Source: Lachnoclostridium phytofermentans
GTDB taxonomy: Bacteria > Bacillota > Clostridia > Lachnospirales > Lachnospiraceae
Assembly: GCF_000733755.1 (NCBI RefSeq)
Contig: NZ_JPOF01000003.1
Location: 1,431,001-1,495,000 of the forward strand
Length of the DNA: 64,000 nucleotides
Direction of reading: 5' to 3'
Shown here piece after piece: positions 44,634 to 53,940 of this stretch; position 1 is the stretch's first letter, and every line of letters begins with the position of its first letter. The notes under the pieces were generated by a model, which saw only the letters and a program-made list of their open reading frames with translations, searched no databases and was not told where the DNA came from. The position numbers were made by a program, and so were the translations under genes.

Positions 44634-46010
44634 TTATTTACCCATACAAAATTCTTTAAAAATGGTATTAACCAGATCCTCATCCACTGCTTCGCCTATG
44701 ATTGTTCCTAATACTTCATAAGCATTCATCAAATCGATAGAAAAGAAATCTTCTGGCATCTCATTTTCAATACTAACTATAACTTGCTCTAAGCTTACTC
44801 TTGCTTCTACTAGAGCATTCTTATGTCTTACATTTGTAATATATATTTCATCATTAAAAGAAATGTTACCTTCAAAAAACATCTCTGTTATTGTCTTCTC
44901 TAATTCTTTAATTCCTGTCTGATTTAACGCAGAAATCTTTAATATAGGTTTTGTGGAAAGAAGATTAACGTCCTTTTCCTCAATCACAGACTCTAAATCT
45001 GTTTTATTTAAAAGTACGATTGCCTTTCTATCCTTAATGAATTCTAGAATTTCATCATCATCTTGGTTTAATGGTGTGGATGCATCAATCACATAGATAA
45101 TTAAATCTGCTTCTTTTGCACTCTTTAAACTTTTTTCAACACCTAACTTTTCTACCAAATCTGAGGTTTCCCGAATTCCAGCAGTATCAATAAGATTTAA
45201 ACATAAGCCATTTAAGAATATAGATTCTTCAATCGTATCTCTTGTTGTCCCAGCAATATCTGTTACAATAGCTCTTTCTTCTCCAACCATTAGGTTTAAT
45301 AAAGAAGATTTACCAGCATTAGGTCTACCTAATATAACAGTCCGGATTCCTTCTTTAATTAATCGTCCATTTTCTGACGTATCGATAAGATTGGAAAGTT
45401 CTTTAATGCTACCCATTACATTCTCTCTTAGTTTATCAGAAAATCCTTCTAAACTAATATGCTCTGGATCATCCAGTGCAGCTTCGATATAAGCTGTATC
45501 TAATAGTATACTTTGCCTTACTTCTTTTACCTTATGAAGTACATTACCCTTTAACTGTTTCATAGAGTTTTTTAAGGCCAATTCATTATTCGCATGAATG
45601 ACATCAATAACTGCTTCCGCCTGAGATAAATCTATTCTACCATTTAAGAAGGCACGTTTTGTAAACTCACCAGGCTCTGCAATTCTTGCTCCTGCTTTTA
45701 GTACGGTTTCTAATACTTTTTTTGTTACGGTTATTCCACCATGGCAATCGATTTCTATACTATCTTCCATGGTATAACTTCTTGGAGCACGCATGATTAC
45801 GACCATAACTTCATCAATGAGTTCTTCCCCATCGACAATATAACCATAGTGTACCGTATGAGATTCCATCTCAGATAATCGTTTTGCCTTTGATTTTATT
45901 TGAAACACCTTATCAATCACAGCAAAGGCCTGATCTCCACTTATTCTAACTATACTTATTCCCGCATTACTCAGTCCTGTTGCTATGGCGGCAATGGTAT
46001 CTGTTTTCAT
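44634..46010 (-). CDS. mnmE: tRNA modification GTPase MnmE
   Basis: A 458-residue GTPase, partner of MnmG. The N-terminal tetrahydrofolate-binding domain starts MKTDTIAAIATGLSNAGISI. The G domain has GRPNAGKSSLLN (G1), AGTTRDTIEE (G2), DTAGIRET (G3) and NKTD (G4). The protein ends in the conserved FCMGK, with the catalytic Cys. An ATG 9 bp upstream (46019) lies only 2 bp after GGAGG, so 46010 is preferred. Confidence 0.97.
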   Translation of the reverse strand: MKTDTIAAIATGLSNAGISIVRISGDQAFAVIDKVFQIKSKAKRLSEMESHTVHYGYIVDGEELIDEVMVVIMRAPRSYTMEDSIEIDCHGGITVTKKVLETVLKAGARIAEPGEFTKRAFLNGRIDLSQAEAVIDVIHANNELALKNSMKQLKGNVLHKVKEVRQSILLDTAYIEAALDDPEHISLEGFSDKLRENVMGSIKELSNLIDTSENGRLIKEGIRTVILGRPNAGKSSLLNLMVGEERAIVTDIAGTTRDTIEESIFLNGLCLNLIDTAGIRETSDLVEKLGVEKSLKSAKEADLIIYVIDASTPLNQDDDEILEFIKDRKAIVLLNKTDLESVIEEKDVNLLSTKPILKISALNQTGIKELEKTITEMFFEGNISFNDEIYITNVRHKNALVEARVSLEQVIVSIENEMPEDFFSIDLMNAYEVLGTIIGEAVDEDLVNTIFKEFCMGK

Positions 46011-46274
46011 GTCTCCCATATCCTCCGAAATTATATTATAATTATTATAAGAAGTTGATCTTTCACTTCTTATAATGTTCCTATTTTCGTATCGTCTATC
46101 TTATTAACAGAAGCTGTCTCCTTACCTCTGATAAATGATTTCTCTTTTTAACATTGTCTATCTTATTAACTAGACATTAGTTACTTGCAATAATAGTTAG
46201 GAAAGGCTGTTACACAAGAAGTACTACTTAGGTACTTTCCTATGTCACAGCCTGACAACTTAATACTCTGCGTA
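46011..46274. other. Intergenic region mnmE-jag with direct repeat and terminator
   Basis: No gene is present. TCTATCTTATTAAC occurs twice (about 46097 and 46157), and a strong hairpin lies at 46204-46253. The mnmE promoter should be here. Confidence 0.4.
46204..46253 (-). terminator. Terminator of the rpmH-jag operon
   Basis: AGGCTGTTACA pairs with TGTCACAGCCT with one mismatch, and an inner AAGTAC/GTACTT extends the stem. No long T-run follows on the minus strand, so efficiency is uncertain. Confidence 0.6.
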
Positions 46275-47096
46275 TTATTCCTTAGTTTCTACTGCTTTTG
46301 CAGCTGCTTTTGCTTCTAAGTATGCAGCATAGTCCTTCTTATAATCAGTACTGTAATCTTTTGTATTAGCACCGTACTTCTTATGGAAATCCTTCTTGCT
46401 GTCCTTATTGTATCCCTTTTTATTGTAATCTTTGTTTCCAAATCGATTACTATTATTATGAAGAGTTACTCCCTTTTTTAAGCTAATGACAACTTTTCTG
46501 AAAGGCTCTTCACCTTCACTATGTGTCTCTACATATTTATCATTCTGTAAAGCGGAATGAATAATACGTCTCTCATAAGGATTCATTGGCTCTAAGGATA
46601 CCGGTTTGTGAGTTCTTTTCACCTTGGATGCAATATTTTTTGCTAGGTTCTCCAAAGTTTCTTTTCTTCTCTCACGATAATTTTCTGTATCTAACTTAAC
46701 CTTTAAATAACCTTCGTTATTCTTATTAATTACAAGGCTTGTCAGATATTGAAGAGAGTCTAAGGTTTGTCCCCTTTTACCTATTAGTACACCCATATCA
46801 TCTCCGACGATATTGATTTCTACATTTTCACTCTCTTTATCATATGCTACCTCTGCAGTTGCATCAATTCCCATAGCTTTAAAAACCTTATCAAGAAAGT
46901 TCTTTGCTACCCCATCAATACTAAATTTCAGTTTAGCACGTATTTTTGCAGGCTTTGAAAACATTCCAAGTAAACCTTTTGATTCTTTCTCGATAACCTC
47001 ATATTCCATCTTTTCACTTGTAGTTTGAAAACTTAATAAGGCTTCAGTTAAAGCTTCATCTACTGTTTTACCCGTAAACTCTTTCCAGTCCTCCAT
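46275..47096 (-). CDS. jag: SpoIIIJ-associated RNA-binding protein Jag (KhpB)
   Basis: A 273-residue protein with three parts: the Jag_N domain (about 1-55, with KESKGLLGMFSKPAKIRA), a KH domain containing GVLIGKRGQTLDSLQYLTSL (about 112-131), and an R3H domain with ERRIIHSALQND and HSEGEEPFRKVVIS. It binds RNA and is involved in cell-wall and division control. A low-complexity tail of about 65 residues, rich in Lys, Tyr, Asn and Asp, follows the R3H domain, longer than usual. Its ATG overlaps the yidC stop by one base. Confidence 0.94.
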   Translation of the reverse strand: MEDWKEFTGKTVDEALTEALLSFQTTSEKMEYEVIEKESKGLLGMFSKPAKIRAKLKFSIDGVAKNFLDKVFKAMGIDATAEVAYDKESENVEINIVGDDMGVLIGKRGQTLDSLQYLTSLVINKNNEGYLKVKLDTENYRERRKETLENLAKNIASKVKRTHKPVSLEPMNPYERRIIHSALQNDKYVETHSEGEEPFRKVVISLKKGVTLHNNSNRFGNKDYNKKGYNKDSKKDFHKKYGANTKDYSTDYKKDYAAYLEAKAAAKAVETKE

Positions 47097-48421
47097 TATT
47101 TTTTATCCCCCTTATCACTATCACGCTTTAGGATGTTAGCATTTGCTGCGATACTGCCTGCAGCATAGGATACATTACTCTTTTTATAGTTTGTTGGTTC
47201 TTTCGCTTTATTACTTGTTTTAGTATCAGAAGTCGCCTTGGTAGATACATCAATAGCTTTCGTTGTTTTTTTAGCAACGTTTGCCATTGTATTGCCTGTA
47301 ACAACACCATACTTTTCTTTTTTCTTATTTGATTTTGCTACACTTTTTGCAATCATATCATCAATATCAATCTTATCAAGATATTTATTAATAAAAAGCT
47401 GTTGTAAAATCTGAACAACACTACTTGCGATCCAGTAGATACCAACACCAATTGGTAAGAAGGTACAGAAAATACCGGATACAACAGGCATAACAGTGTT
47501 CATAGTTTTTAAACTTTGTGCACCTGGGGTATCATCAGAAGTGCTTTGTGGAGTTGCTGTCATCATAAGCTTACTTTGCGCAAATTGTGAACCTGCTGCT
47601 GCCAAAGGTATTAATATTCCTGGGAATCCAAATCCAGGTACATCAAGAATATTTAAATTCCCAATAAATTTATTTACATGGATAATCTGATCTACAGCAT
47701 CTTTTACATTAATGCTGCTTACAAAGTTTTGCATCGCTGTTAAGTTATCACTGGTAAAGAACTTTAGATACTCTACATTCCATGTATCCTTTGACATAAA
47801 TACATCCCAGTTTGCTGTCTTAAACTGTGCAAAGATATCTATCAATTTATTTGTTGCAACATCCATCTTACCTAGTGTCAAAGCTTCAGAAAATGCAGAT
47901 GCATTAACCGCAACAGAGTGATCTGTTAAAAACTGAGCCAACGCTTCTGGAAATCCTTGAATATTTATAACTCCCTGCGCTATCACATCATATAAACTTC
48001 TTACATCATTTACATACGCAGGCACTGCATAGATTACTCGGTATAATGCAAACATAATAGGTAAAGAAATCAATAATGGTAAACATCCAGAGAAAGGAGA
48101 AGCACCATATTTTGAATAAATCTCTTGCATTTCTGCTTGTTGCTTTTGCATCGATGCCTGATCTTTTTTACCTTTATACTTTGCCTGAACCTTTTGAATT
48201 TCTGGATTCATTTTTGCAGATAAGCGACTTCCCTTTTGTTGCTTTATTGTTAAAGGAAGCATAAGCATCTTAATTACAAAGGTAAAGATAACAATACATA
48301 ATGCAATGTTTGTTATATTAAAGATGCTAAGAAATTCGTAAATTCCATTTAAAATAATACCCATTACCCAAGCAAATGGACCTAAAATACCACTTACTTG
48401 CGTTAATACTGTTATGTCCAA
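47096..48421 (-). CDS. yidC: Membrane protein insertase YidC/SpoIIIJ
   Basis: A 441-residue Oxa1-type insertase. About five hydrophobic segments are visible. The conserved positively charged Arg appears in KQQKGSRLSAKM, the cytoplasmic coiled hairpin in MQKQQAEMQEIYSKYGASPF, and the C-terminal helices in ASSVVQILQQLFINKYL. The external loop after the second helix is long (about 110 residues), and the Ser/Lys/Thr-rich C-terminal tail could contact ribosomes. There is no lipoprotein signal. The start is TTG at 48421, with AAGGAGG 8 bp upstream. Confidence 0.95.
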   Translation of the reverse strand: MDITVLTQVSGILGPFAWVMGIILNGIYEFLSIFNITNIALCIVIFTFVIKMLMLPLTIKQQKGSRLSAKMNPEIQKVQAKYKGKKDQASMQKQQAEMQEIYSKYGASPFSGCLPLLISLPIMFALYRVIYAVPAYVNDVRSLYDVIAQGVINIQGFPEALAQFLTDHSVAVNASAFSEALTLGKMDVATNKLIDIFAQFKTANWDVFMSKDTWNVEYLKFFTSDNLTAMQNFVSSINVKDAVDQIIHVNKFIGNLNILDVPGFGFPGILIPLAAAGSQFAQSKLMMTATPQSTSDDTPGAQSLKTMNTVMPVVSGIFCTFLPIGVGIYWIASSVVQILQQLFINKYLDKIDIDDMIAKSVAKSNKKKEKYGVVTGNTMANVAKKTTKAIDVSTKATSDTKTSNKAKEPTNYKKSNVSYAAGSIAANANILKRDSDKGDKK

Positions 48422-48474
48422 CTAATTTTCCTCCTTAAAAATAAGGTATACTTAATAACTCAAAAAAGGCCATC

Positions 48475-48696
48475 CTAAGGAACAGGATCAAATCCCCCTT
48501 TATGAAACGGATGACACTTAAGAATTCTCCTCACCGAAAGATAACTTCCCTTGATAGCACCATATCGTTGTAATGCTTCCATTGCATACTCCGAACAGGT
48601 TGGAGTAAAACGACAGGTTGGAACTCTCTTCATTGGTGAGATATATTTTCGATATAATTTAACTATTGCTATTAGAATTCGTTTCATCACATTCAT
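48475..48696 (-). CDS. yidD: Membrane protein insertion efficiency factor YidD
   Basis: A 73-residue protein with an N-terminal amphipathic helix ([18 protein letters not shown]) and the conserved [19 protein letters not shown] and [14 protein letters not shown]. It assists YidC-dependent insertion. It lies between rnpA and yidC as in most bacteria. The ATG at 48696 is preceded by AGAGA only; an ATG three codons later is a possible alternative start. Confidence 0.95.
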   Translation of the reverse strand: MNVMKRILIAIVKLYRKYISPMKRVPTCRFTPTCSEYAMEALQRYGAIKGSYLSVRRILKCHPFHKGGFDPVP

Positions 48697-48812
48697 CTTT
48701 TCTCTCTGCAGGCATTAGAAATCCTGCTATAACAAGATAAGCACTTTTCTTGCCTAACTTGTTTGAATAAAAGGAGTCTTTTTACTCCATTCATTTAATT
48801 GATGCATAAAAC

Positions 48813-49163
48813 TTAATTTCTATCTGGCTCACTACTCTTTACTATTTTGTGTAGCTTAGCCAAGTGCAATAATGCACTGTTTATTTCTGAATAGTTTTTT
48901 CCCTTAGATCCTGCTCTTGCTACTATTACAATATCTAAACTGCTATTAGATATTGAATCATTTAACCGATAACTCTCTCTAATTAATCTGGTTATCCTAT
49001 GCCTTACTACGCTATTACCAACTTTTTTACTAACCGATATTCCTAAACGATTAAAAGGCAATTCGTTTTTCCAAACATACATTACTAAATACTTATTAGC
49101 AAAAGACTTACCGTTTTTATATACATTACCGAATTGTTGACTATTTTTTAATGATTCTGACAA
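48813..49163 (-). CDS. rnpA: Ribonuclease P protein component
   Basis: A 116-residue basic protein that aids the RNase P RNA in tRNA 5' processing. Family motifs are NRLGISVSKKVGNSVVRHRITRLIRE (RNR-like motif as VVRHR) and LDIVIVARAGSKGKNYSEI. The start is TTG at 49163, with AAGGAG 10 bp upstream. It lies downstream of rpmH by about 290 bp, a longer gap than in most genomes, partly filled by a dispersed repeat. Confidence 0.95.
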   Translation of the reverse strand: MSESLKNSQQFGNVYKNGKSFANKYLVMYVWKNELPFNRLGISVSKKVGNSVVRHRITRLIRESYRLNDSISNSSLDIVIVARAGSKGKNYSEINSALLHLAKLHKIVKSSEPDRN

Positions 49164-49235
49164 TATTCAAAATCTCCTTATCGACAAGGCCCCACCGGCT
49201 TGTCTACTGTCATTTTGCTTTACTAGCACCCATTA

Positions 49236-49279
49236 CATATCAAATCTGATCTCAGACTTGATACTGCCAGAAATAATAA
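49236..49279. repeat. Dispersed repeat between rpmH and rnpA
   Basis: CATATCAAATCT and TTGATACTGCCAGAAA flank a short spacer, matching the element at 11564-11616. ATCAAATCTGA and its near-complement TCAGACTTGAT make it a hairpin in the rpmH-rnpA message. Confidence 0.55.
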
Positions 49280-49455
49280 ACTCACTTCAAAATACTCGTG
49301 TATACAAGACGAGCCAGTTTTCCTCACATATTCAAAGAATTCATTCAAAATTCAAATCATGTTTAGGTTAAACTGCCTCTCTTGTCCTTTGGATAGCATA
49401 TCATAGCTACTCCTTATCATCACGTATTAGAAGAAAAGGTCACATGAACTGCGAC

Positions 49456-49590
49456 CTATGCTGATAATTTATGTCTTCCTTTTGCTCTTCTAGCGGCTAA
49501 TACCTTTCTACCGTTAGCTGTACTCATTCTAGATCTAAATCCATGAACCTTAGCTCTGGAACGCTTCTTTGGCTGAAATGTCATTTTCAT
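49456..49590 (-). CDS. rpmH: 50S ribosomal protein L34
   Basis: A 44-residue basic ribosomal protein: [18 protein letters not shown] followed by [20 protein letters not shown] and ending RHKLSA. This is a full-length, textbook L34. AAAGGAGG lies 9 bp before the ATG. It is the first gene of the operon leading to jag and marks the left edge of oriC. Confidence 0.97.
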   Translation of the reverse strand: MKMTFQPKKRSRAKVHGFRSRMSTANGRKVLAARRAKGRHKLSA

Positions 49591-50378
49591 TTTGAAAACA
49601 CCTCCTTTTAACTACCGTCTCTTTATGGTAAGCCTATTTACTCTATTTTAAATAGCATTACCATTATAGTAGGAAAGACTAGCTACGTCAAGTAAATCTT
49701 TTATTTTACCATGATTTTATCCGTTTTTCCATCTAGTGTACTTTCTTCTTTTTTCTCATCTTTTAAACTTATATGAAATATCTGACTATTGTTCGTTGTT
49801 TCACTTAATGTTATCGATATTTTTATTTTATTTTCTCAATGAATTGGTTTCTTCCTATATATATATAGTTTTATTGACTTTGAATTTCCATGATATTTTG
49901 AATTATTTGAAATTCTACATGTAGTTATAATTTTTTTTTATATACTATTCTGTTACTATATGTTGATTAAAAAATCGAAGTTATCCACAGTTTGTGGATG
50001 AATTGTGGATAACATTGTTTATTTGTGTTAATATTTTATCTTATTACTTTTATTTATCCTTATAATACTAGGGTTTTTCGTGTGGGTAACCCGCATAATG
50101 TTATTAACCCTGTGTGTATATTGGGACATTCACTGTGTATAAGTTATGGAAAACTAACAAAATAATGTTCATAAAAAAATATTAACATTGAAATGTTTAT
50201 AATTTTGTTATATATTATAAGTGTATGGACTTTTGTGGACAAACTATACTAGATTAGAAAATGTTATCAGCAGCAATTTGGCCTTTAATTTTAGGTTATA
50301 CTATTGCTGCGTCTTTTGTCGTAAGAGTAATATCTTACGGTAATTATAATATATACAGAGAAGGGCACGGGTTTTACT
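49591..50378 (+). other. Replication origin, upstream part (oriC) with DnaA boxes
   Basis: A 790-bp AT-rich region between rpmH and dnaA. DnaA boxes: TTATCCACA (49981-49989) and TGTGGATAA (50004-50012) are perfect; TGTGGATGA (49993-50001) and TGTGTATAA (50134-50142) are one mismatch away; TTGTGGACAA lies at 50233-50242. AT-only stretches around 50030-50050 and 50195-50220 could unwind. A CGTAAGA/TCTTACG hairpin (50320-50339) lies in the dnaA leader, and the dnaA and rpmH promoters must also be here. Confidence 0.88.
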
Positions 50379-51740
50379 ATGAAAAGCTTGATTCAAGAAA
50401 AATGGAATGAAATTTTGGAGTTTTTAAAAATAGAATACAATGTTACAGAGGTTTCCTATAAAACTTGGCTTCTTCCACTCAAAGTATATGATGTTAAGGA
50501 TAATGTAATTAAGCTTTCTGTAGATGATACAAAAATCGGCGCTAACAGCTTAGATTTTATTAAGAATAAATACAGTCAATTTCTAAAGACAGCCATCGCA
50601 GAAGTGATTAATCACGATTTTGAAATTGAATTTGTACTTCTTAGTCAGACAAAAGTGGAAGAAAAAGCACAAACTCAAGTATCGAATAAGATAAAAAACG
50701 AAAGCTTATCTTACTTAAATCCGCGATATACGTTTGACACATTTGTTGTTGGTGCGAATAATAACTTGGCTCATGCAGCATCTTTGGCCGTTGCTGAATC
50801 GCCTGCAGAAATTTATAATCCTCTTTTTATTTATGGTGGTGTAGGTCTTGGAAAAACTCACTTAATGCACTCGATTGCTCACTACATCTTAGACCAGAAT
50901 CCAAATTCCAAAGTACTTTATGTAACTAGTGAGAAATTTACGAATGAGTTAATTGAATCCATTCGTAATGCAGATACTACTCCAACAGAATTTCGAGAAA
51001 AATATCGAAATATTGATGTGTTATTAATCGATGATATCCAATTTATTATAGGAAAAGAAAGAACTCAGGAGGAGTTTTTCCACACTTTTAATACCTTACA
51101 TGAATCAAAAAAACAAATTATTATTTCTTCCGATAAACCACCAAAAGACATTTTAACATTAGAAGAACGTTTAAGATCACGTTTTGAGTGGGGTCTTACA
51201 GTAGACATTCAGTCTCCAGACTATGAAACTAGAATGGCAATTCTTAAGAAAAAGGAAGAACTTGATTGCCTAACCATTGATGATGAAGTAATGAAATATA
51301 TTGCTTCTAATATTAAGTCAAACATTCGAGAGCTTGAGGGTGCGCTAACAAAAATCGTTGCTCTTTCTAGGTTAAAAAAGAAAGAAGTTGATGTAATTTT
51401 GGCGGAAGAAGCACTTAAAGATCTCATCTCACCCGATAATAAAAAAACAGTTACCCTGGATCTTATCATTGAGGTAGTTTCAGAACATTTTGGTACAACG
51501 ACTTCTGAAATTTATTCAGATAATCGCAGTAGAAATATTGCTTATCCAAGACAGATCTCAATGTACCTTTGTCGTAAGTTAACTTCTCTTTCCTTTACAG
51601 ACATTGGTAAGATGATGGGAAATCGAGATCATTCTACAGTATTACATGGTTGTAATAAAATAGAAAATGATATTAAGAAGGATCCTTCCTTACAGAATAC
51701 GATTGACGTATTAATTAAAAAAATAAATCCTTCCCCATAA
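50379..51740 (+). CDS. dnaA: Chromosomal replication initiator protein DnaA
   Basis: A 453-residue AAA+ initiator. Domain I (about 1-85) has TWLLPLK; a short linker follows. Domain III carries the P-loop GGVGLGKTHL (about 153-162), Walker B LLIDDIQF and the arginine-finger region ERLRSRFEWGL. Domain IV has the DnaA-box recognition helix GNRDHSTVLHGCNKI. It starts origin unwinding at the flanking boxes and is probably autoregulated by them. GAAGGG precedes the ATG at a long spacing. Confidence 0.98.
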   Translation: MKSLIQEKWNEILEFLKIEYNVTEVSYKTWLLPLKVYDVKDNVIKLSVDDTKIGANSLDFIKNKYSQFLKTAIAEVINHDFEIEFVLLSQTKVEEKAQTQVSNKIKNESLSYLNPRYTFDTFVVGANNNLAHAASLAVAESPAEIYNPLFIYGGVGLGKTHLMHSIAHYILDQNPNSKVLYVTSEKFTNELIESIRNADTTPTEFREKYRNIDVLLIDDIQFIIGKERTQEEFFHTFNTLHESKKQIIISSDKPPKDILTLEERLRSRFEWGLTVDIQSPDYETRMAILKKKEELDCLTIDDEVMKYIASNIKSNIRELEGALTKIVALSRLKKKEVDVILAEEALKDLISPDNKKTVTLDLIIEVVSEHFGTTTSEIYSDNRSRNIAYPRQISMYLCRKLTSLSFTDIGKMMGNRDHSTVLHGCNKIENDIKKDPSLQNTIDVLIKKINPSP

Positions 51741-52168
51741 TGAGTGAATTTATCTAAATACAAAGTGAGGCGGTTTTCTGGCTCACTTTATGTTTAGTTG
51801 ATTACAAGTGAATGCTTGTTTCTTTCTTTTTTAGCTTGGTCTTACTAGCATAGACCTGTTGTTTTTATACCCTTTTTTTCTCATTTGTGTATAACCTTTC
51901 GAAAATTCAAAAATGTTATCCACAATCACTCGTTTAAATACTGTTATTTTAGTGTTTAAATGATATTGATAACTTAAGAATCGTTCTTATCATGTTAATA
52001 AATATTTTAAATGGGTTAAAAACAATTCACATGGTTATTCTTTCTTGTAAGACTTTCGCAGTAAGGGTTTGAGGTACTTATACACTTCCTAACATCCCCT
52101 ACTACGATTACTAATAAATCTATTTATTATTTATATATCAAAAATCGCTGAAGGGAGTTATGCACAAA
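51741..52168 (+). other. Origin region, downstream part (dnaA-dnaN gap)
   Basis: No gene is present. A perfect DnaA box TTATCCACA lies at 51916-51924 and a one-mismatch TGTGTATAA at 51886-51894, followed by AT-rich DNA, consistent with a bipartite oriC like that of Bacillus. The dnaN promoter is probably in the last 100 bp. Confidence 0.75.
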
Positions 52169-53281
52169 ATGAAAATCGCTTGCCAAAAGAATGAGTTGTT
52201 AAACAGCGTCAATATTGCTTTGAAAGCAGTTTCTTCAAAATCTACTATGCCAATATTAGAATGTATCGTTATCGAAGTTCAAAATGATTCAATAAAATTA
52301 ATTTCGAATGATATGGAACTTGGTATAGAAACTCTTGTAAAAGGTTCTGTAATTTCTACTGGAACTGTAGCAATTAATGCAAAAGTTTTTTCTGAGATTA
52401 TAAGAAAATTACCAGATAATGAAGTAAATATTGAAACCGATGAAAAATATATGACCACGATTACCTGTGAAAAAGCAAAGTTCACAATAGCGGGAAAATC
52501 AGCAGAAGAATTTCCTATGTTGCCAACCATCGAAAAAAAAGAAGCCATCGAATTATCACAGTTTACTCTAAAAGAGGTTATTCGCCAGACTGTTTTTTCA
52601 ATTTCGGATAATGAAAGTAATAAAATAATGACAGGTGAACTTTTTGAGATAAACGGAAATGAGTTAAGAGTGGTTTCACTAGATGGACACCGTATCTCGA
52701 TACGAAAAGTTGAGCTTAAAAATTCATATGAACCTAAAAAAATGATTGTTCCAGGAAAAACTCTGCAAGAAGTAAGTAAAATTTTATCTGGAGAGATTTC
52801 CGACGAAGTTTTAATTTACTATACTGATCGTCATGTTTTATTTGTATTCGATAATACTTTAGTACTTTCAAGATTAATCGAAGGTGAATATTACAAAATT
52901 GATCAGATGCTTTCTGGCGATTATGAAACAAAAGTTAAAATTAATAAAAAAGAGTTCCTAAGCTGTATTGATCGAGCGACATTATTGATAAAAGAAACTG
53001 AGAAAAAACCAATAATTGTAGGTATCGAAGATAGAAAATTAGAATTAAAAATTAATACTTCTATTGGTTCTATGGATGAAGATATTGATATTGAAAAAGA
53101 GGGAAAAGATATTTTAATTGGCTTTAATCCTAAGTTTTTAATTGATGCACTCCGAGTAATTGACGATGAGGAAGTAGATATATATCTAATAAATCCCAAA
53201 GCACCATGTTTTATAAAAGACAAAGAGGAGTCTTACATTTACTTGATACTTCCTGTAAGTTTTAATGCAGCACAATACTAG
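52169..53281 (+). CDS. dnaN: DNA polymerase III beta sliding clamp
   Basis: A 370-residue processivity clamp. It begins MKIACQKNELLNSVNIALKA and has SLDGHRISI (about 170) and the conserved end YIYLILPVSFNA. Three clamp domains are expected at this length. The ATG at 52169 is chosen because an ATG 9 bp earlier leaves only 2 bp after GGGAG. It forms the standard dnaA-dnaN-S4-recF-gyrB-gyrA set. Confidence 0.97.
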   Translation: MKIACQKNELLNSVNIALKAVSSKSTMPILECIVIEVQNDSIKLISNDMELGIETLVKGSVISTGTVAINAKVFSEIIRKLPDNEVNIETDEKYMTTITCEKAKFTIAGKSAEEFPMLPTIEKKEAIELSQFTLKEVIRQTVFSISDNESNKIMTGELFEINGNELRVVSLDGHRISIRKVELKNSYEPKKMIVPGKTLQEVSKILSGEISDEVLIYYTDRHVLFVFDNTLVLSRLIEGEYYKIDQMLSGDYETKVKINKKEFLSCIDRATLLIKETEKKPIIVGIEDRKLELKINTSIGSMDEDIDIEKEGKDILIGFNPKFLIDALRVIDDEEVDIYLINPKAPCFIKDKEESYIYLILPVSFNAAQY

Positions 53282-53404
53282 ATAAGTTAAAAATTAAATT
53301 GATTCAAAGATTTATTTTATTTTAAGGTCATGAAAAATCTTTAACTTTAATCTGTATTTCATGATGGTATTTTAGCGTGATACAGCGCGCAGATTGGTTG
53401 ATAT

Positions 53405-53620
53405 ATGGAAAAAATAGTATTAAGAGAAGAATTTATTAAATTAGGTCAAGCTTTAAAAGCTGCTGGTCTTGTGGATTCAGGAGTTGAAGCAAAAGATGTT
53501 ATTACCGAAGGACTTGTAAAAGTGAATGGTTCTGTAGAATATCAAAGAGGAAAAAAACTTCATGGTGGAGACTCTATTGAGTATGGCAATGAAATCATTC
53601 AAATCGTCAATCATGAATAA
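53405..53620 (+). CDS. S4-domain RNA-binding protein (YaaA-type)
   Basis: A 71-residue protein consisting of an S4 domain: IKLGQALKAAGLVDSGVEAK, then VNGSVEYQRGKKLHGGD. Proteins of this class sit between dnaN and recF across Firmicutes; a role in ribosome assembly (50S) has been suggested for YaaA in Bacillus. The ribosome site before the ATG is weak. A hairpin follows at 53666-53707. Confidence 0.93.
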   Translation: MEKIVLREEFIKLGQALKAAGLVDSGVEAKDVITEGLVKVNGSVEYQRGKKLHGGDSIEYGNEIIQIVNHE

Positions 53621-53665
53621 ATCATCTAACTAAATTCATCTTCACGTTTTGTGAAGTCCCTAACA

Positions 53666-53707
53666 TCACCCCTATGTATAAACATGTATTTTTATGCATA
53701 GGGGTGA
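53666..53707 (+). terminator. Perfect hairpin after the S4 gene
   Basis: TCACCCCTATG pairs exactly with CATAGGGGTGA around a 20-base AT-rich loop. No T-run follows, so it may process or pause the transcript rather than terminate it. Confidence 0.5.
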
Positions 53708-53940
53708 ATATTGAATTTCCAATTACAGTTTATAAAAAGTTTAGAATTTAATATTTTTGTCCATGCTTAAAAAAAATTATGCTTTTTACTGGCAATCTAC
53801 TTGCATTATAGTGTATAATGAGAGATAGGGATTTTTGTCTTCTAAAATTTTCAATAAAAAAAATGAGGCAAAATGGTAGTGCTGTTTACTTCTAGGTATA
53901 ATGGCATCGTGAGTAAAATGATTAGATAGTTGGTGTAGGG

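Noticed and set aside
49736..49924. 62-residue plus-strand open frame in oriC
   Set aside because: Phe/Leu/Tyr-rich product of AT-rich origin DNA with no ribosome site.
53666..53707. Strong Rho-independent terminator before recF
   Set aside because: The stem is perfect but lacks a following T-run on either strand, so only a hairpin is claimed.
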